Shown: positions 1 through 12,620, counted from the stretch's first letter. The stretch is DNA of 64,000 bases from Hyaloperonospora brassicae (GCA_947650285.1 CANTFL010000553.1:124001-188000), one strand, 5' to 3'. Numbers and translations are program-made. Notes: generated by a model not told the origin, from the sequence alone.

Positions 1-839
1 GCTTCAAGGTGTAACGGGATACGCTTTCCGATTACTTTTAAGGCCTTGTGTGTTTGTAAACAAAAGTTTGCGTGCTTCCGGACACCACGGACACGTGAGA
101 CTTAGGGAAGCGCGAGATAGAGATCTGAGCTTAGGAAGCTCAGATTAGGGGTAGATATAGTAATTAAATAAATATAGATACCCATTTTTAAACATGTTGT
201 TGTCTTAGTCAACTAAAATTATGTACATTATCCTATGCTGGTTTCTCGATCACCGCCCATAACGCTAGCCTAGTAGATTTCGGTGGTTACATTAGTTAAT
301 ATATTGGCATGTGTCCGTGAAGTAGTGGCACGACCTTACACATCGCCCCATAATGTAATATTCAGTAATAATTTCTTAAACAAGTAATATATAAATAAAA
401 ATTACCAACGAAGATGCCATTCACATCAATAATGTAAAGATGAATGACGTGTAATAGACTTATTCCATGACAGACACCCTGTTCGCCAAAGACCTAATCG
501 TTGGTACTTTATGCGCCGACATCCTGTTCGCCGACACTTATTTGGCCGAAACCAAAATCGCCAACACAGGATTCACCGATTCTTGTTTTGCCGATATAGA
601 TCACGGGGTCGCTAACAGATAAATTAAATCTATTATATCTATGGGGATTTTCTACACCATCATATTTATCTGATCCCACACACCTTCACATGGAAATCTT
701 ACGGTAGCTACATGATAATGCGACAATGCTCACCAATAATGATAATGTAGACTCATCAAACGCCTAGATCGTACTTTTCGATGTAAATTCTTGTGACCAC
801 TTGACCACATTGTGCCAGGCGACTGATCTATTAATTATA
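1..839. other. AT-rich non-coding stretch with an LTR-like start
   Basis: No gene is recognisable here. At position 10 the sequence begins TGTAACGGGA, close to the ten-base start TGTAACGGGG of the LTRs at 4428 and 10541, so an LTR may begin at 10. I cannot find a matching CCCGTTACA end, so its extent is unknown. A short inverted repeat (GAGCTTAGGAAGCTC) lies near 127-141. The rest is AT-rich with scattered stops in all frames. Confidence 0.3.
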
Positions 840-1745
840 CTTACGAAGCACAATCGTGAGAAGTCCATTTTTTGCGGGTGCCTATAGCTGAAGAGAAGGT
901 TCTTACCGAGCATGAAGTCTCTCTGAAACCCGCTATAGGGCCTGAAACTCGTGAACACTCGACCGTATTGTCATGTCATTTACTGGTCGAAATCTATTAC
1001 TGGATCGCTCATTGCACGCGACCTGACATTGTGTACGTGGTGCACCGTGCTACGCGTCGTTCACATGGCTCAACCGTCGCGGATTCATAGTCGCAAACCG
1101 TGCGTTGCGTTCTCTTAGCGCAACCATGGATCTGAACATTACCATGCTGTTTAAGATTGGTTTCACCGGCATATTAACTATCGAATCATTATAATGACTA
1201 TGCAGGGTCCAAGACCTACTTAAAGTCGTTAAGAGGGATAACGATATTATTAAACGGTATGTCGATGGCTTGGTAAACAGAAAAAACAAGGTAATGCCCT
1301 ATCCACTGCTGAGGCAAAATTTGTCGCGGCGACAGCTGGTGTCAAGGAAATTCTCGGCATTCGGCAATTGTGCTTATGGGTTGAGTTACCGGTGGTGCCG
1401 CAAGGGTAATGTAAATCTACAATGGAGCTGCTCTACAAAAGGTTGGAGTGAACGCTGAAGTGTACAGCTTAAACACGTTAAAATTGGTAAAAGCTTATCT
1501 TTTAACATACAAGCGATATCCATTGGACCCTACCTACGACTGCACGCAAAATAGTATCGCTGTTATTCTTACAAGGCTTTATCGGCACCAAGAGATACAA
1601 AGCTGCGGGACATCACAAAGTACATCCAACTACAAAATGAATGTGATATGGTCTTGTTGATTACCATAAGTAGCGAAAGAGGGCCGTTGGAAAGCGGGTA
1701 TTAAAACGATCCACAGTATATGTCCACTGCTCGAGGTATTTCTAC
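840..1745 (+). pseudogene. Ty1/copia pol remnant (end of reverse transcriptase and RNase H)
   Basis: This is a decayed 3' part of a copia-type polyprotein, spread over several frames. Near 985-1070 the translation reads YWIAHCTRPDIVYVVHRATR, the block after the copia reverse transcriptase core (TRPDI.Y.V). Near 1290-1370 another frame reads ALSTAEAKFVAATAGVKEI, the copia RNase H signature (ALSTAEAE...). Near 1715-1740 a third frame reads QYMSTARGI, resembling the usual tail before ADxLTK. Stops and frameshifts separate the pieces, so no functional protein is made. The motifs are visible directly; the family assignment rests on general knowledge of copia elements. Confidence 0.75.
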
Positions 1746-4427
1746 GAAAAAAACACATAGGAATTGTAGTTGCGACTAAGTCATGATGTTGACAGAAACG
1801 ATTGCCACTCCGTAAAAAACGAATACACTGAATATCTGTACGCGTGCATCCAATTCTTGCAGGCTATTTATGAAGCGTACACGCATTCTCATGTATCTAT
1901 GTTTCACTTGCCTGAAGTGAACTGAACGTATGCACTTAGAATCACGACGCACAACTTGTCCGTATAGACATTGTGAGGATCCAAGCCAAGTTCATGCTTC
2001 ATTTGCCCAGCATCGAGGCTTAAATTCATCTATCTCAATCTTTCGGTGCGAAACACAACCGCAATTTTATAACTAGCTCATTTTTGCCGACCCCGCTCAC
2101 GCAAAAATTGTGTTTCGATAATAGATTTTATTAGAGTATTCTACTATTAATCCATAGAATAACATGAGTATCAATAAACAATTGACAACTTTCTCAATCA
2201 TTTAATGTAGATAGTAAAAATTTGCAGGCTAGCTCCACTTCCAATTCAATACAAAGACAGCGGTCGGCTGTCCCCAGCGTTCAAAGTAAATTTTCTTCTT
2301 TGATCAAATATTTATATAAGGCATCTACATGTCAAAGCCAGCTATCGAAGATGCAAAGTGCTAAATGTCGGCTGTTGACGTTGTCACTTGCTGCAGTTCT
2401 TGATGCCTGCAATGGACACGACGGGGCTGAGCCATGATTTACCTGTATAAAACAACCTATACAGCTAACAAGCGCCGTTTGTAGCGAAATAATGATAGCA
2501 TCACAACTGCCTTCAAAAGAGTCTTATCATTTTTGCTCGATTGCGAGCGACTACATGGCCGACAGCGAAGCTAAATAGCTGATACCGATGCGAGTTCAAG
2601 TCGTCAGGCATGCGTCGATCTTGACAAAATGCTATTGCACCATTCTATGCGCTGGCGTCTAAGTAACGAACTTCCCCGCCCACCACTAATCCGAAATTTG
2701 GATGAGGTCAAGGCTCCCACCAATACCATAAGTCTGGTGCCGTGTATCCTTGTTCACGCCGTGGCAGAAACACCGTGATGCTCAGCCTGAATACTGGCAC
2801 TCGCAGTCACTTTAGAATTCGTATCGCACTTAGCATAGCCCTGTCTGCCAAGTGCTAGCTGATAACATTGGGAGGATCCTAGTACACCCTACTGCTGCGC
2901 TTCCGATACTTAGCTCTATATCCTACGAGTCAATCGTCTGGCAGCACACGCGTCTCGGATATGTCCCCCGCGTAGGAGCCGTCAACTCTGAAGCTTGAAC
3001 CGCCGGATCGCGGAACTGAGGCACAGGAGAACCCACATGACGAAGGCGAGAAGGCTCCAGCAAATTTTTCTTTCAATCAGCCGGACGCCGAGGTAGCCGA
3101 TCAGAATATACCTTTCGCAGGCGCGTAGTCGATGACTTCGGGGCCCATATTCGCGTTGAGCGTGCCTTAAGAAGCGGGTAAGACGGTCCTGCTATATAAA
3201 AATCATCCAACAGCGGGTATAACGCAGACAACGGCAGATCGGGTCAGGGAGCACCCTCGAAAACTCTCCTGGACGAGATTCAGCCCCGAAAAATGTCCGA
3301 CGCCTTCGTAGCAGCTCAAAAGGCCGAGCTAGCTGTGGCTTTACGGGAAGCTTGGGCCTCAACGGTAGCGTTACGTTATGCGATCACTCACAACTCTATT
3401 GGCGTAAATCTGGAGCTTCTTCCACCTGACAAGAAGACGCTGTGTCAAACTGCGCAACGAGGAACAGGCTCGTCTGTTTAAGCTATCTAACGAAACGTGT
3501 GTTGTCAGGGACGGCTTATATGCGGAATCAGAACGCTACGCGACACTGGTGACCCGTGCTTTATACAGTATCAGCTGGTATTTTACGAATATCTTACATA
3601 ACTTGAAGAGTAAAGTAAAATGAGGAAACCGTAGACGACTCAACCAGTGACCGGACACGAGGGGTAATCTTTACTTACAGGGGGTAGAAGCACAACCACT
3701 CATCGAGCGAGATACCAGGACTTCACGTTTAACTCTGCGGTGTATAGCCAGACGTACATTTATACGTTTCGAGCGGTCCGTTTGCAACCAACAGTTGAAC
3801 CAAGCGAGCATCGACTTAGGTCCGGAACTAAGTATAAATAAAAGTTTGTAAATGGACTAGCTGAGGGGCGCATCGTGTGCCGACGTCTACCAGAGTTGTC
3901 AACGAGTATGCTGGATTACATGGAGCATAATAGACTTTATCGTACTTAACAAGCACAAGTGGAGGGGGCTAGTGCTACAGCTACGCAACAGGAACAACAT
4001 TTGAATGTGTCCACAGAGCATAAGAGCGATCAACAAAGACATTCTATTGGCGGTTGAGGCGCTTGAGGTCAATCCCGATGAGCTTTGGGGTCTACTAAGT
4101 GTATCCAATACCCTCAATTTGATCCCGTTCACCGGCGACTCTATCTCTTCTTTTTTTACCGTTCGACGGCCAGCTTGTACGCATTGGTAGCGTTGCCTTT
4201 TACAGGAATGATTTACCTCGTCTCCGTTTTGCATCAACCGCACAAGATTGTCGCCTGGTTTGATAAGTCACGAGATGAAGGCACCAGAATGTCTCTTCGA
4301 CGCGAGTACAGTATTGATACGCACAGTGTTACACTTTTCACGAATATTGGACACCTGATAGCGTACTTGCAGGGTCTATTTGCAGCATAATATGCACTTG
4401 AAGATATTGAAAATCAAACACCTCGCT
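1746..4427. other. Unannotated degenerate region
   Basis: No reading frame over about 115 codons and no recognisable domain. The longest open stretches (3293-3481 and 4085-4390 on plus, 3899-4243 on minus) do not resemble proteins I know. Given its flanks it is probably decayed transposon sequence, but that is inference. Confidence 0.4.
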
Positions 4428-4869
4428 TGTAACGGGGCACCGACGACTACGTACCGGTCAACCAGTAAGGAGTTTAATATCACTGACTGCAGTGATAATC
4501 AGTGCCCAGCTAGGTGTAGAACTACACAGAGGAGGGTAGAATGACTAAGGTGAAAGACTCTAGTCGTAGGATAAGTAAAACTGTTATTTTTATAATTAAG
4601 TCCTATAACTCTTGTATCTCTGTTTGTCCTGACTTAATTATACTAATTTAACTAAATGTATGATGACGTCTACTCACCACCCGTTGCGCGCGTCTAGCAG
4701 CGATTGGTGAATTGATATCAACACGATATCAACCAATGAGTAGGTCCTTCGGTCATCTTGAACAATATCGTCATGCTCTGTGATATTGTTGAAAGAATAT
4801 TCAATGTAATATTCTTTATTGTCATTTTATCCTTAGTGACAATATCATGTAACAGGCTACCCCGTTACA
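4428..4869. mobile_element. Solo LTR, 442 bp
   Basis: The segment starts TGTAACGGGG and ends CCCCGTTACA, perfect ten-base inverted termini of the TG...CA type expected for an LTR retrotransposon. The five flanking bases are TCGCT on the left and TCACT on the right, a target-site duplication with one mismatch. No gag or pol lies directly beside it, so it is best read as a solo LTR left by recombination between two LTRs. The interior is AT-rich with several short inverted repeats around ATATTG/CAATAT at 4769-4855. The orientation is unknown. Confidence 0.7.
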
Positions 4870-6259
4870 TCACTCGCGGACCTCTACAGTCGGGAGACTA
4901 GTTGTGAAAACAGTTAAGTGCCCTGGATTTTTACGTGGAATATTCTTTCTTACTTGGTATGAACACACGATTGTACTACGATATCCTGATGTTGTAACTC
5001 GCCTTCAATGCTTGAACTGCGGCAAATTCAGACCACATATGGGCGGTATGTCAATATGATGATGCATAAGTGCGAAAGCAAAAGGGTAGGGTGGATACGG
5101 AGTGACCGTAGCCGATCTTATAAATTTGACAACTCTATTTATTAGCCTCGACGAGATTCACCAAATATCGGCTTTACAACTTCAATTACAGAACGACCAT
5201 GACAAGAAGACGCAGAAAGCTGCGACACCATCTTTCTCGGCTACTGATCAGGTCGGTCCGACTCCTGGTCATCATCAACCGGCGGCCAGCTCCCAGTCAC
5301 CATCTACTGGACAAATTGTCGAAATAAAGCATAAAAAGTATGGGTAACTGTCCTTATACGTCGCAGTGCACGGCGGATTGTGCGTCATCAGACATAAGAA
5401 TCTCGCGCAGCAGTCCCATCATCGCAAGATGCTCACCTTGCTTAATAGTCTGATAAATACGATGATAAGAACACCAGATCTCCGGGTTATGCCCCCTCCA
5501 CTTCACAGATGTGGTGGAGTGGCGATGTTATTTTCAGGCGTCGATATCAACTCCTTACTAGCGCCCGGAAGACCTGATAATGGAGGAGGTACTCCGATTT
5601 CGCGTTCTTGATAGCCTTCCTTACCTTGTGTACCCGTCGGTGGGGCGGGGTGCACTCTTTTAGGTGGAATCGTGTCAATGGAAAACTTGACCTTGTTTGA
5701 AATGAATTCGTAGTTCGTTCTCGGTGCGGAAATCTTTACATCGCGATCGAAGTTGGTGTGATCTCGTGGAATTCTTCTCAAAATCACTTGTATACTTGTA
5801 GGGTGCTCGATGTGAGTCGCCCTGATCTGTAACAGATCAATTTGTCCACATGTAGATTTTGCTTTGCAAGCCTTCTGACCACTTGAGCCGTCTAGCGATC
5901 TTAAGCATTCTACCACAAAGGTTTCTTGCTTCCGATCTTGGTTGTAGGGGAGTGAGAGTCCTTAAACGCACCTGGCTAAAACCTCCAGGCGCGACACTAG
6001 TGCAGGTGTAAATTTTCTTGACGTCGGGTGGCCAGTGAGTCAACCTCGGAACAGAAGTCGACTCGTGTACTTTGAATCAAATTGAACTATATTTGATGTT
6101 AACAAATTAAACCCAACAATCCTATTCCTGTCTCCATGTCTGAGACAACGAATACCACGTGTCGTTTTCGGTAGAAGGCAGCAGCAACTTTGTACTTGCG
6201 TGGCACACACCTGATACACTTGTACGATAGCAGTCAACATTCTGGTCACCGGCCGTGTG
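4870..6259. other. Degenerate region with unrecognised short frames
   Basis: A plus frame at 5102-5347 would encode 81 residues with a Pro/Ser/Gln-rich tail, in the style of a retroelement gag, but without a zinc knuckle. Minus frames at 5503-5916 and 5837-6270 are open over 60-140 codons and lie downstream, in minus orientation, of the gag-like fragment at 6260-6625. They may be the remains of the same element. I recognise no domain. Confidence 0.3.
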
Positions 6260-6625
6260 GTGTAACCCACAATAGGTCAATGGAGATCACATACCTGAAT
6301 TCCGATCACGGTCTCAATCGCCTCCTTGATTGCGATCGCCTTGCTGATCGCGGGTCACAGGTTGTGCCACATACTCCTCTGATTGCGATCTCTTGTCGTG
6401 GTCCACACCAACTCGATCGCCGATCTCGATCGCCCCCTTGATCGCGGTTTTTTTCTTGATCGACTAATCGCCAACGTAATTGGCGCCTTTACAACGAACC
6501 AGTCTCCATGAATCGTACTTCTTCGCCCGTCGAACTTTAACCCAATATAACAGGTTTCATTTTATCTGATCTCATATCCGGTTTTGTCAAATCGTCCAGT
6601 GGGCGAGATCCGACCAGTTGTATGA
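6260..6625 (-). mobile_element. Fragment of an LTR element, gag-start region (copy A, minus)
   Basis: The reverse complement of this stretch aligns over about 300 bp with plus-strand sequence at about 43720-44010. Both begin ACAACTGGTCGGAT, continue through CGACGGGCGAAG or CGACGGACGAAG, share GCGATTAGTCGATCAAGAA or a close variant, and share GATCAAGGAGGCGATTGAG. The sequence is strikingly rich in GATC and CGATCG. Copy B translates as KYDGRRVRVLKMRLLAW, which resembles the start of copia-type gag (FDG..Y..WK.RM..). The repeat relationship is seen directly; the gag call is inference. Confidence 0.55.
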
Positions 6626-9019
6626 TCAGCGTTGCCAGCCGTCTGCGAACTCGGATGTAACAGGAGCGCTAGCCGTTCTCGTATATTGAATTTAACTGGT
6701 CGCTTCATTACGCATGTGTCAGCGATTTATTTGCGTCTGAACGATTTTTACAACAATCTCACTCGATCACTGCAGCTACTAAAGAAAAGTTGCATTTGAT
6801 CAAGGCAAAACCAATTGTTCTTCCTATAATCCCACAGTTAGTCCTGCTAAGACATCGTAAATTGACAGCGCTGAACAAACACGTCAAAGGCATGCTTGAC
6901 CTCCGAGGGCTATTAATGGCAATGGCAAGCAAGGGTGTCGGATAAGCAAAGTCTTGATCGGGAATTGAGGCAGATTCGGGTCTCCGACCAGTGACAACGC
7001 CATCTTCGGGTAATCGTTTGGCTATGGTTTTATATCAGGCGGTGGTGGACCACGACCAAGCGTCCATCGACGCAAAATTAGACCCTAAAACACCTTACAT
7101 TAGGCGACGTATCAGGAGGACAGGGAAGCTTTATTTTGGAAAACAATTTAAACGCTCCGTATGCCCAACTACTCTAAATCATGTTCAGCGTGGTTGGGAG
7201 GGCATAAACCTTGCGAATCCAGACAGCATTTAGAATGGTTTCTGGACGAATATGCATCCACACCTTCTTCTATTCAGGCAATGGTAAATCCCTTCAATTA
7301 GGTGTGCTGCAAATTTTTATCTAACGCTGACAACCTTTTTTAGCGAAATATATATTTATTCGATTATGATGAGAGTAGCCCAATAAAATACTATGCTCTC
7401 TGTTTGCTCCGGCACGACCACGATAGGAAACAAGATTTAAGAGACAATTTATCAATCGCCTCTGAATATATTTATAATATAACTTTCGTTTGCCTAGCTA
7501 AAACGATAGACAAACAGCCTCTTATAGTTCTTCGGTTCTGGGGTGAGCATCATTCTGCTTTTGTGCACACGAAGGCATCCTTTGGACGCTCAAAGACCGA
7601 CTTAGATCAAAAAAACATTGTTCCCGTGATTTCAAGAACATCGTCATTTTTTACGAGCGGCATGACAAATCTACCGGATTCAAAGCGAGACTGTACAGAC
7701 CTACGGCATAGAACTTGTCACATCTCCCACATCAAGTCACCAATTATTGCTATGAGCAGCTTTATAACGGCAATTTATATTCCAGCCACCTCTTAACTTG
7801 CGCTTCTTACCACGTCCTGGGACAATTTTAAAAAGTCTTTGGCACAAAAGCGAGCAAACTTAGCGACTCCATCGGATGGTGAAGAAATTTGGCGCATAAT
7901 AAGAACTTCGATGGATCAGCATAAACATGAGGGGAATGCAGATATGACGAATCCTGTTTTTCTTACCGTTCCAGACGATCGCTCGTCGACATAATCTCAA
8001 TGCCACAACTATGAAAGAATCACGGGTAATTTTGGCCGGAAACGGCACTAGCGCCATTTTCTCCTGAGACAAGCGGTGTAGATAACTGATATGAGGCGGC
8101 TGCGCGACATCCGATAAAGCTGCTTGCCATGCTTCATATTTTCCCCTTTTCGGGGGAGTTACTTCATTCATGAAGCCCACGGGTATAGGAAACTTGGACG
8201 GGTAGCTTAATGAAAGAATGGCTCCACGCTAGACTGGTCGCATACCGCAACAAAATCACCGACAAATCGACGCGTAAGTGATTAAATAATTAAGGCCCCA
8301 AGTTTTCTCGACCATCCTCATCGATTGTACCTGCGCTCACCGGAAATCGTGAAGACTTAGTAAATTTTCGTACAAACGTGTATGCAAACGATTCGAGCTT
8401 TAAATTGTGGGATGTGGGAAATAAAATTCGGTTCGCGCATATTATGATCGGTGCCAGTCTCTACGAAACGAGATTCGGGCTCTCATATTCAGGAAGACCA
8501 CTGCTACTTCGTCTCTCTATGCACCTCTCGGCGCTCAGAATTGTTAGTCAGTACCGGACAACATTTAATGGACATGGTCAGGAGGTGGCATGTACCCCAC
8601 TCGCTCTACTTTTGTTGAGGCAATAACACACAGCCGGGCAGAGCGCCCGCTACATTACTATTGGCAGCTTACACCCGGCATCTGCCTACAGTATCCACAT
8701 TGAGCTGGTTTAAATTATCCGGTGCTTATATGTGTCACATTCATTTGAAGCAGCAGTACCATTCGAAGCCAGTAAAAGTATAAATAGGAAACTGGAGATG
8801 GATTCGAAGTCTCGAAACCCAGAATGTCCGCGGCTTTCGGGAAAGGAAACGGTTAAATTGGCTGGTGGCTTGTAGGAGGACACTAGTGAGAGAACGCCCT
8901 CTTGCCTGGATCGTTTAAGAAACGCACATAAGCAGCAATGAGTAGCTGCTCAATTTGGGGGAGATAAGGGCGCGGCTTTGGGGGTGGAAGGATACTATAT
9001 ACGGCGGCGCCTTTTCATA
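6626..9019 (+). mobile_element. Probable 5' part of the decayed LINE (first-ORF region)
   Basis: No clean gene is present, but several plus-strand frames are open for 70-130 codons (6991-7233, 7404-7796, 8378-8626) and lie in the same orientation as the LINE endonuclease and reverse transcriptase that follow. Around 8150-8200 a broken frame reads as GSYFIHEAHGYRKLGR, which looks like coding sequence interrupted by mutation. I know of no domain to name. The link to the LINE is from position and orientation only. Confidence 0.3.
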
Positions 9020-9255
9020 CTGAAGCGTGGATAATTGTCGAATGGAGAGGAGGTTAAATCGACTAATAAACCCGGCAATCGCCACATGGACACGTCTCTG
9101 GCAAATGGAACAACGGACAAACCAAACGATCGCAACGGATCCAGGCGAATTTGCTTGATTAATGTTTACGTCCCAAATTATCCCGCGGAACGAAGCGTAT
9201 CTTCACCTGCTAGAGGCAATAAATTTAGTAGCCTTGGCAGTAGACTGATTTAGTA
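9020..9255 (+). pseudogene. LINE endonuclease remnant (EEP family)
   Basis: At 9152-9190 the frame reads ICLINVYVPNYPAERSV, which matches the conserved INVYAP block of the exonuclease-endonuclease-phosphatase domain of L1-like LINEs. Upstream the sequence is open but not recognisable, and the catalytic residues beyond this block are missing or out of frame. It lies about 130 bp before the reverse transcriptase remnant, much closer than in an intact element, so a deletion has occurred. Confidence 0.5.
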
Positions 9256-9380
9256 ATTGGATGGGTTTTCAATTGTGTACAGAGTCCGCATCTTGACAGG
9301 CTTAAAAGACTCAGGGCTACAGACTAATCTCTCTCTTGCAAACTGGATATGACATTTTAAGTAAGGTCATAACTACGAGG

Positions 9381-9905
9381 ATCTAACGCGTCCTGGGAAA
9401 ATTGATTGGAGCCTCGCAACAGGGTTTTGTCCATGGCAGATATTTGCAAAATACCGTGATGATGATGATGGCAATCTTGGAAACTGCCAGAGATGACCTA
9501 GGGGTGACAGACACGATGATACGAGTCATTCTGTTGCTGCAAATCCGCAAAGCGTATGATTTCGTCCCCAGTGAAGATTTATATTTGATGCTCCAGCTCT
9601 TTGGCTTCTCCCTGGCATTTGTAACTATTATCAAAACTATTCAGAAAGACACTACTGCCCAATTTGTCGTGAACGGAGTCCTGTCTGAGCCACAAGATGT
9701 CCGTTCCGGCACTAGGCAAGAATGTTCACTGGCTTCACTACTTTTCCTCATAGCGGCAGAATTGTTAGCGCCGGCGATCCACCAATATTCTGTGATTGAA
9801 TGTCTTCTCGTTTCTGGAGGACGGGTGTTCAACAAACATTTTCATCTTTTGTGGATGGCTCGACAGTGTATTAACAGGAGGCGAGCTACCTGCCTCGAGT
9901 GCTAA
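9381..9905 (+). pseudogene. LINE reverse transcriptase remnant
   Basis: The frame contains the non-LTR reverse transcriptase signatures in order: GASQQGFVHGR (motif 2), LLLQIRKAYDFV (motif A region), GTRQECSLASLLFLIAAE (motif B) and, in a shifted frame at about 9838-9870, SFVDGSTVL in place of FADDST (motif C). Motif A has lost its first catalytic aspartate (Q in LLLQ where LLLD is expected), motif B has E instead of G in RQG, and motif C is DG rather than DD. The enzyme cannot be active. In life it would copy LINE RNA at a nicked target site. Gene order with the upstream endonuclease and downstream tail supports one original element. Confidence 0.85.
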
Positions 9906-10000
9906 GTATTGGTGAGAGATTTGGAAGTTTATCTGCCTCAAGATGGCAACCGATCAAAGGGTAAATTAATTTTGTTGAATTCGGCCGTCTGAACGGAAAC

Positions 10001-10402
10001 GTGTTTTGGCATTCCTGTGCTCCGTCATGTCGACACGACGAGGTACTTATGGTACGCCGTGGGTACTGGAGATATGACAGGACCGAACTGGGCTGCGCGC
10101 ATACTAATTTTGAAATGAAGACTTGCAACGGCAACTCAGCTTGCCACCAGCGTCGAGCATCGCATATTAATTCTTACATTGTGCTGCCGGCCGTGTTATA
10201 CACGGCGACTGTGTTCGATCTTTCTCCATGGTCGGAACAACAGGTCTGGAACATTCAAAAGCAATTTATTCGGCGACAATCAACTAGTGTGCAGGCTGCT
10301 CGCCACAAAATTACTCCTACACTCTGGTATACGCCTCGACAGGCGGGTGGGGTGGGCCTTGCTTTAATTTTAGTTGCCTGCAAGACGCGGAGGGTAATTT
10401 AA
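10001..10402 (+). pseudogene. LINE post-RT (thumb) region remnant
   Basis: The frame reads INSYIVLPAVLYTATVFDLS, then NIQKQFIRRQ, then KITPTLWYTPRQAGGVGL. This is the pattern after the reverse transcriptase core in L1/Tx1-type LINEs (LPA.LFTA..., W..AQ, PK..GG.GL). It is interrupted by stops before and after, and an LTR-like sequence begins about 140 bp downstream at 10541. Confidence 0.65.
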
Positions 10403-10540
10403 GCTATTTTGTGGCTAACTCAGAGCAAAGACAGCTATTTTATGCTTGGTTGGCATCGGCATTCCGTGTATGATCTCTGGCATGGAAACATGACGTATCG
10501 CCGCTTGTAGATCGAGGTTCCCAGGGTACCGCAGCAAGCC

Positions 10541-10960
10541 TGTAACGGGGTGAGTCCGCTACATAAATTTGATACGAATGTACCAATTTTTGGGCATTAT
10601 CTTTTTAGATAATACTCAATCAACATCACTCGAGAAGAGATGATGTTGGCGGAATTTTCCCCGAGGGTAATATTTGTGGGTACTCAACCTCTTGGGTAAT
10701 GTACTTACATCGACCAAAGTAACCACCAAATTGCTGCTGGACGCGCGCACTGGGTGATGAGCAAGAGACCCACATAGGAGGCGGTAGTTTATTATAGTTA
10801 GATTAAGACGAAAGATGATTTACAAAAGAAACATAACTATATTAAATAACAGTTTCACTATTCCTCAGACAGAGTCTTCGTGTTCTGTTTGCTTCGGTTG
10901 CGCTTCCTTGCCATGAGTACGTGACGTCAGGAGCACACAGCCTTGTGTAGAGTCTACACA
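10541..10960. mobile_element. LTR-like insertion inside the LINE (5' end clear, 3' end uncertain)
   Basis: The sequence TGTAACGGGG at 10541 repeats the exact ten-base start of the solo LTR at 4428. It sits between the post-RT part and the C-terminal tail of the LINE, so it looks like a retroelement inserted into the LINE. No CCCCGTTACA end is found downstream. The end given here is a guess, placed at the hairpin AGTCTACACAAGGTCTTGCC region near 10950. A stretch with TGGCGCC at 11048, resembling a primer-binding site, may mean that some internal sequence follows. Confidence 0.45.
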
Positions 10961-11104
10961 AGGTCTTGCCAGTCATCTGGCAAGAAGCGTGCCTTGTTAT
11001 AAAGTCGCTCTTCTTGTGACACTCTCATGCACTTGTTAGGTCCTTGGATGGCGCCAAAATGAATCGATCCGGGAGGCAGACAAAAGCGACTCACTGAGTT
11101 TATC

Positions 11105-12620
11105 GTGAGATATGCGTCTACGGCGATCAGTTTGTCCACCCCCAAGGAATGGATAATCAAGATCGCGGAGCCGCTTCGTCAATTTGAGTATCTACTGACC
11201 TATGAAGATGCGGAATTTTGGCCTACCTTCTCGTGGATAACCCATAAATCCTTGATCACCAAGGGAAGGCACTTACGTACCGGAGGAATTCCAAGATTAG
11301 AACTTGTTTAATGGCCGACCTGCGTTCATATCGCATTGGGGTACAAACATATTCTTTTGTCGTTCCGAATATAAGCAATACCATGCATCGACAAGATAAG
11401 CAACGTCGCTGGGGCTTGACGATTTTATTGAATGCATCAAATTTGGCCATAGCCACGACACTGCAGGTCAGGGGAAAATTGTTGCTCCGACACCCGCCGC
11501 CTCTACACCATGTTTACGACTGGTAATGCGTTGCCCAAGGTCACATCAGAGGGGTGATTGCGGGAGCGGGCAGTCGCCATCACGACCATATTGTTTCGAA
11601 CAAGAAAGTAATTGAAGTCATTGGAAGCTTGCAACATCTGACAGTAAGCAACAGACGACGGCAGCCCACTGCTAGACTTTTTTCGACAATGCCAAGATTC
11701 GGGTAGCATAGTTTTATGTGCTCGCCCATTTCTGCACGAATTTCCTTGGAGCGTGCCGGATTCAATTGCGAATCCGCACGTCTCAAAGGCCATCGAAAGA
11801 CAACCATTCCGCTGGTTTAGAGGAGATGACAGGGCATTGGCCTCTACTGTGGAGAAGCGACAATGTGAAGCACAAGCTAGTGCGTGGCAGGCTGCGGCGT
11901 TCACGCAGGCGCCTGCAAACATTTGGGCTCATCACAACGAGATTACGGAGTATGAGATGTGAATAGTTTATCGAGTGGCACTGCGTCAACTCAATTTTTA
12001 CTTCACGGGGCGGGAAATAGTCACAAGTTACTGCAAGTTGCAACGCTGTTGAGGTACCAAGGAGACCATGGAGCATGTTTTTTGGATGAGCCTATGCGCT
12101 CAGGCGTGTTGGCAACAGCTCATTTGCAAATAGACAGGTGAACGATGGGAGATTAGCCGCGTGCACATCTTTCTCGCACACTGACTGTGCTGGCCGTCAG
12201 ACATCGAGTGTCTCGTCTGTGGTTTGGGACCGCATTCGTCGTGATCACCCGGATGAGGAGACAGAGTATGCGCGCGTATGGGCGAGAATGTGGACTATCC
12301 TCAAGCAGTGTATGTATCACTAGCCTATGGATGCAACGAAACCGCGCTACGTTTCATCACGAAGTCGGGTCAACTTGCGAGTAGCGTCAAGGACTTTTGG
12401 GACACGGGAATGCGGCAACTCAGAGCAGTTGCAAAGCGTGAGTTCCGGCGAGATGATACGAAGATCAACGGAGCCCGCCTCCTCCTATGCCAACGTGAAC
12501 TAGACCGGCAACCCCGAGAGCCGTCACCTCAGGTGACATGCCTCGAACAACCACCGGACTCGGCTAAGGAACCGGCGTTGCTGACCAGGCTTAGGATTTA
12601 CCAGACATCTTGTAACCATT
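11105..12620 (+). pseudogene. LINE C-terminal tail remnant
   Basis: Several frames together preserve the end of the LINE protein: FWPTFSWITHKSLI at about 11215-11255, an intermediate Trp/Gln/His-rich part at 11750-11960, DRIRRDHPDEETEYARVWAR at 12230-12290, then FWDTGMRQLRAVAKREFRR and ALLTRLRIYQTSC, ending near 12612. At least three frame changes and several stops are present. I recall this tail as typical of long LINEs in oomycete genomes, but cannot check that here. Confidence 0.6.
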
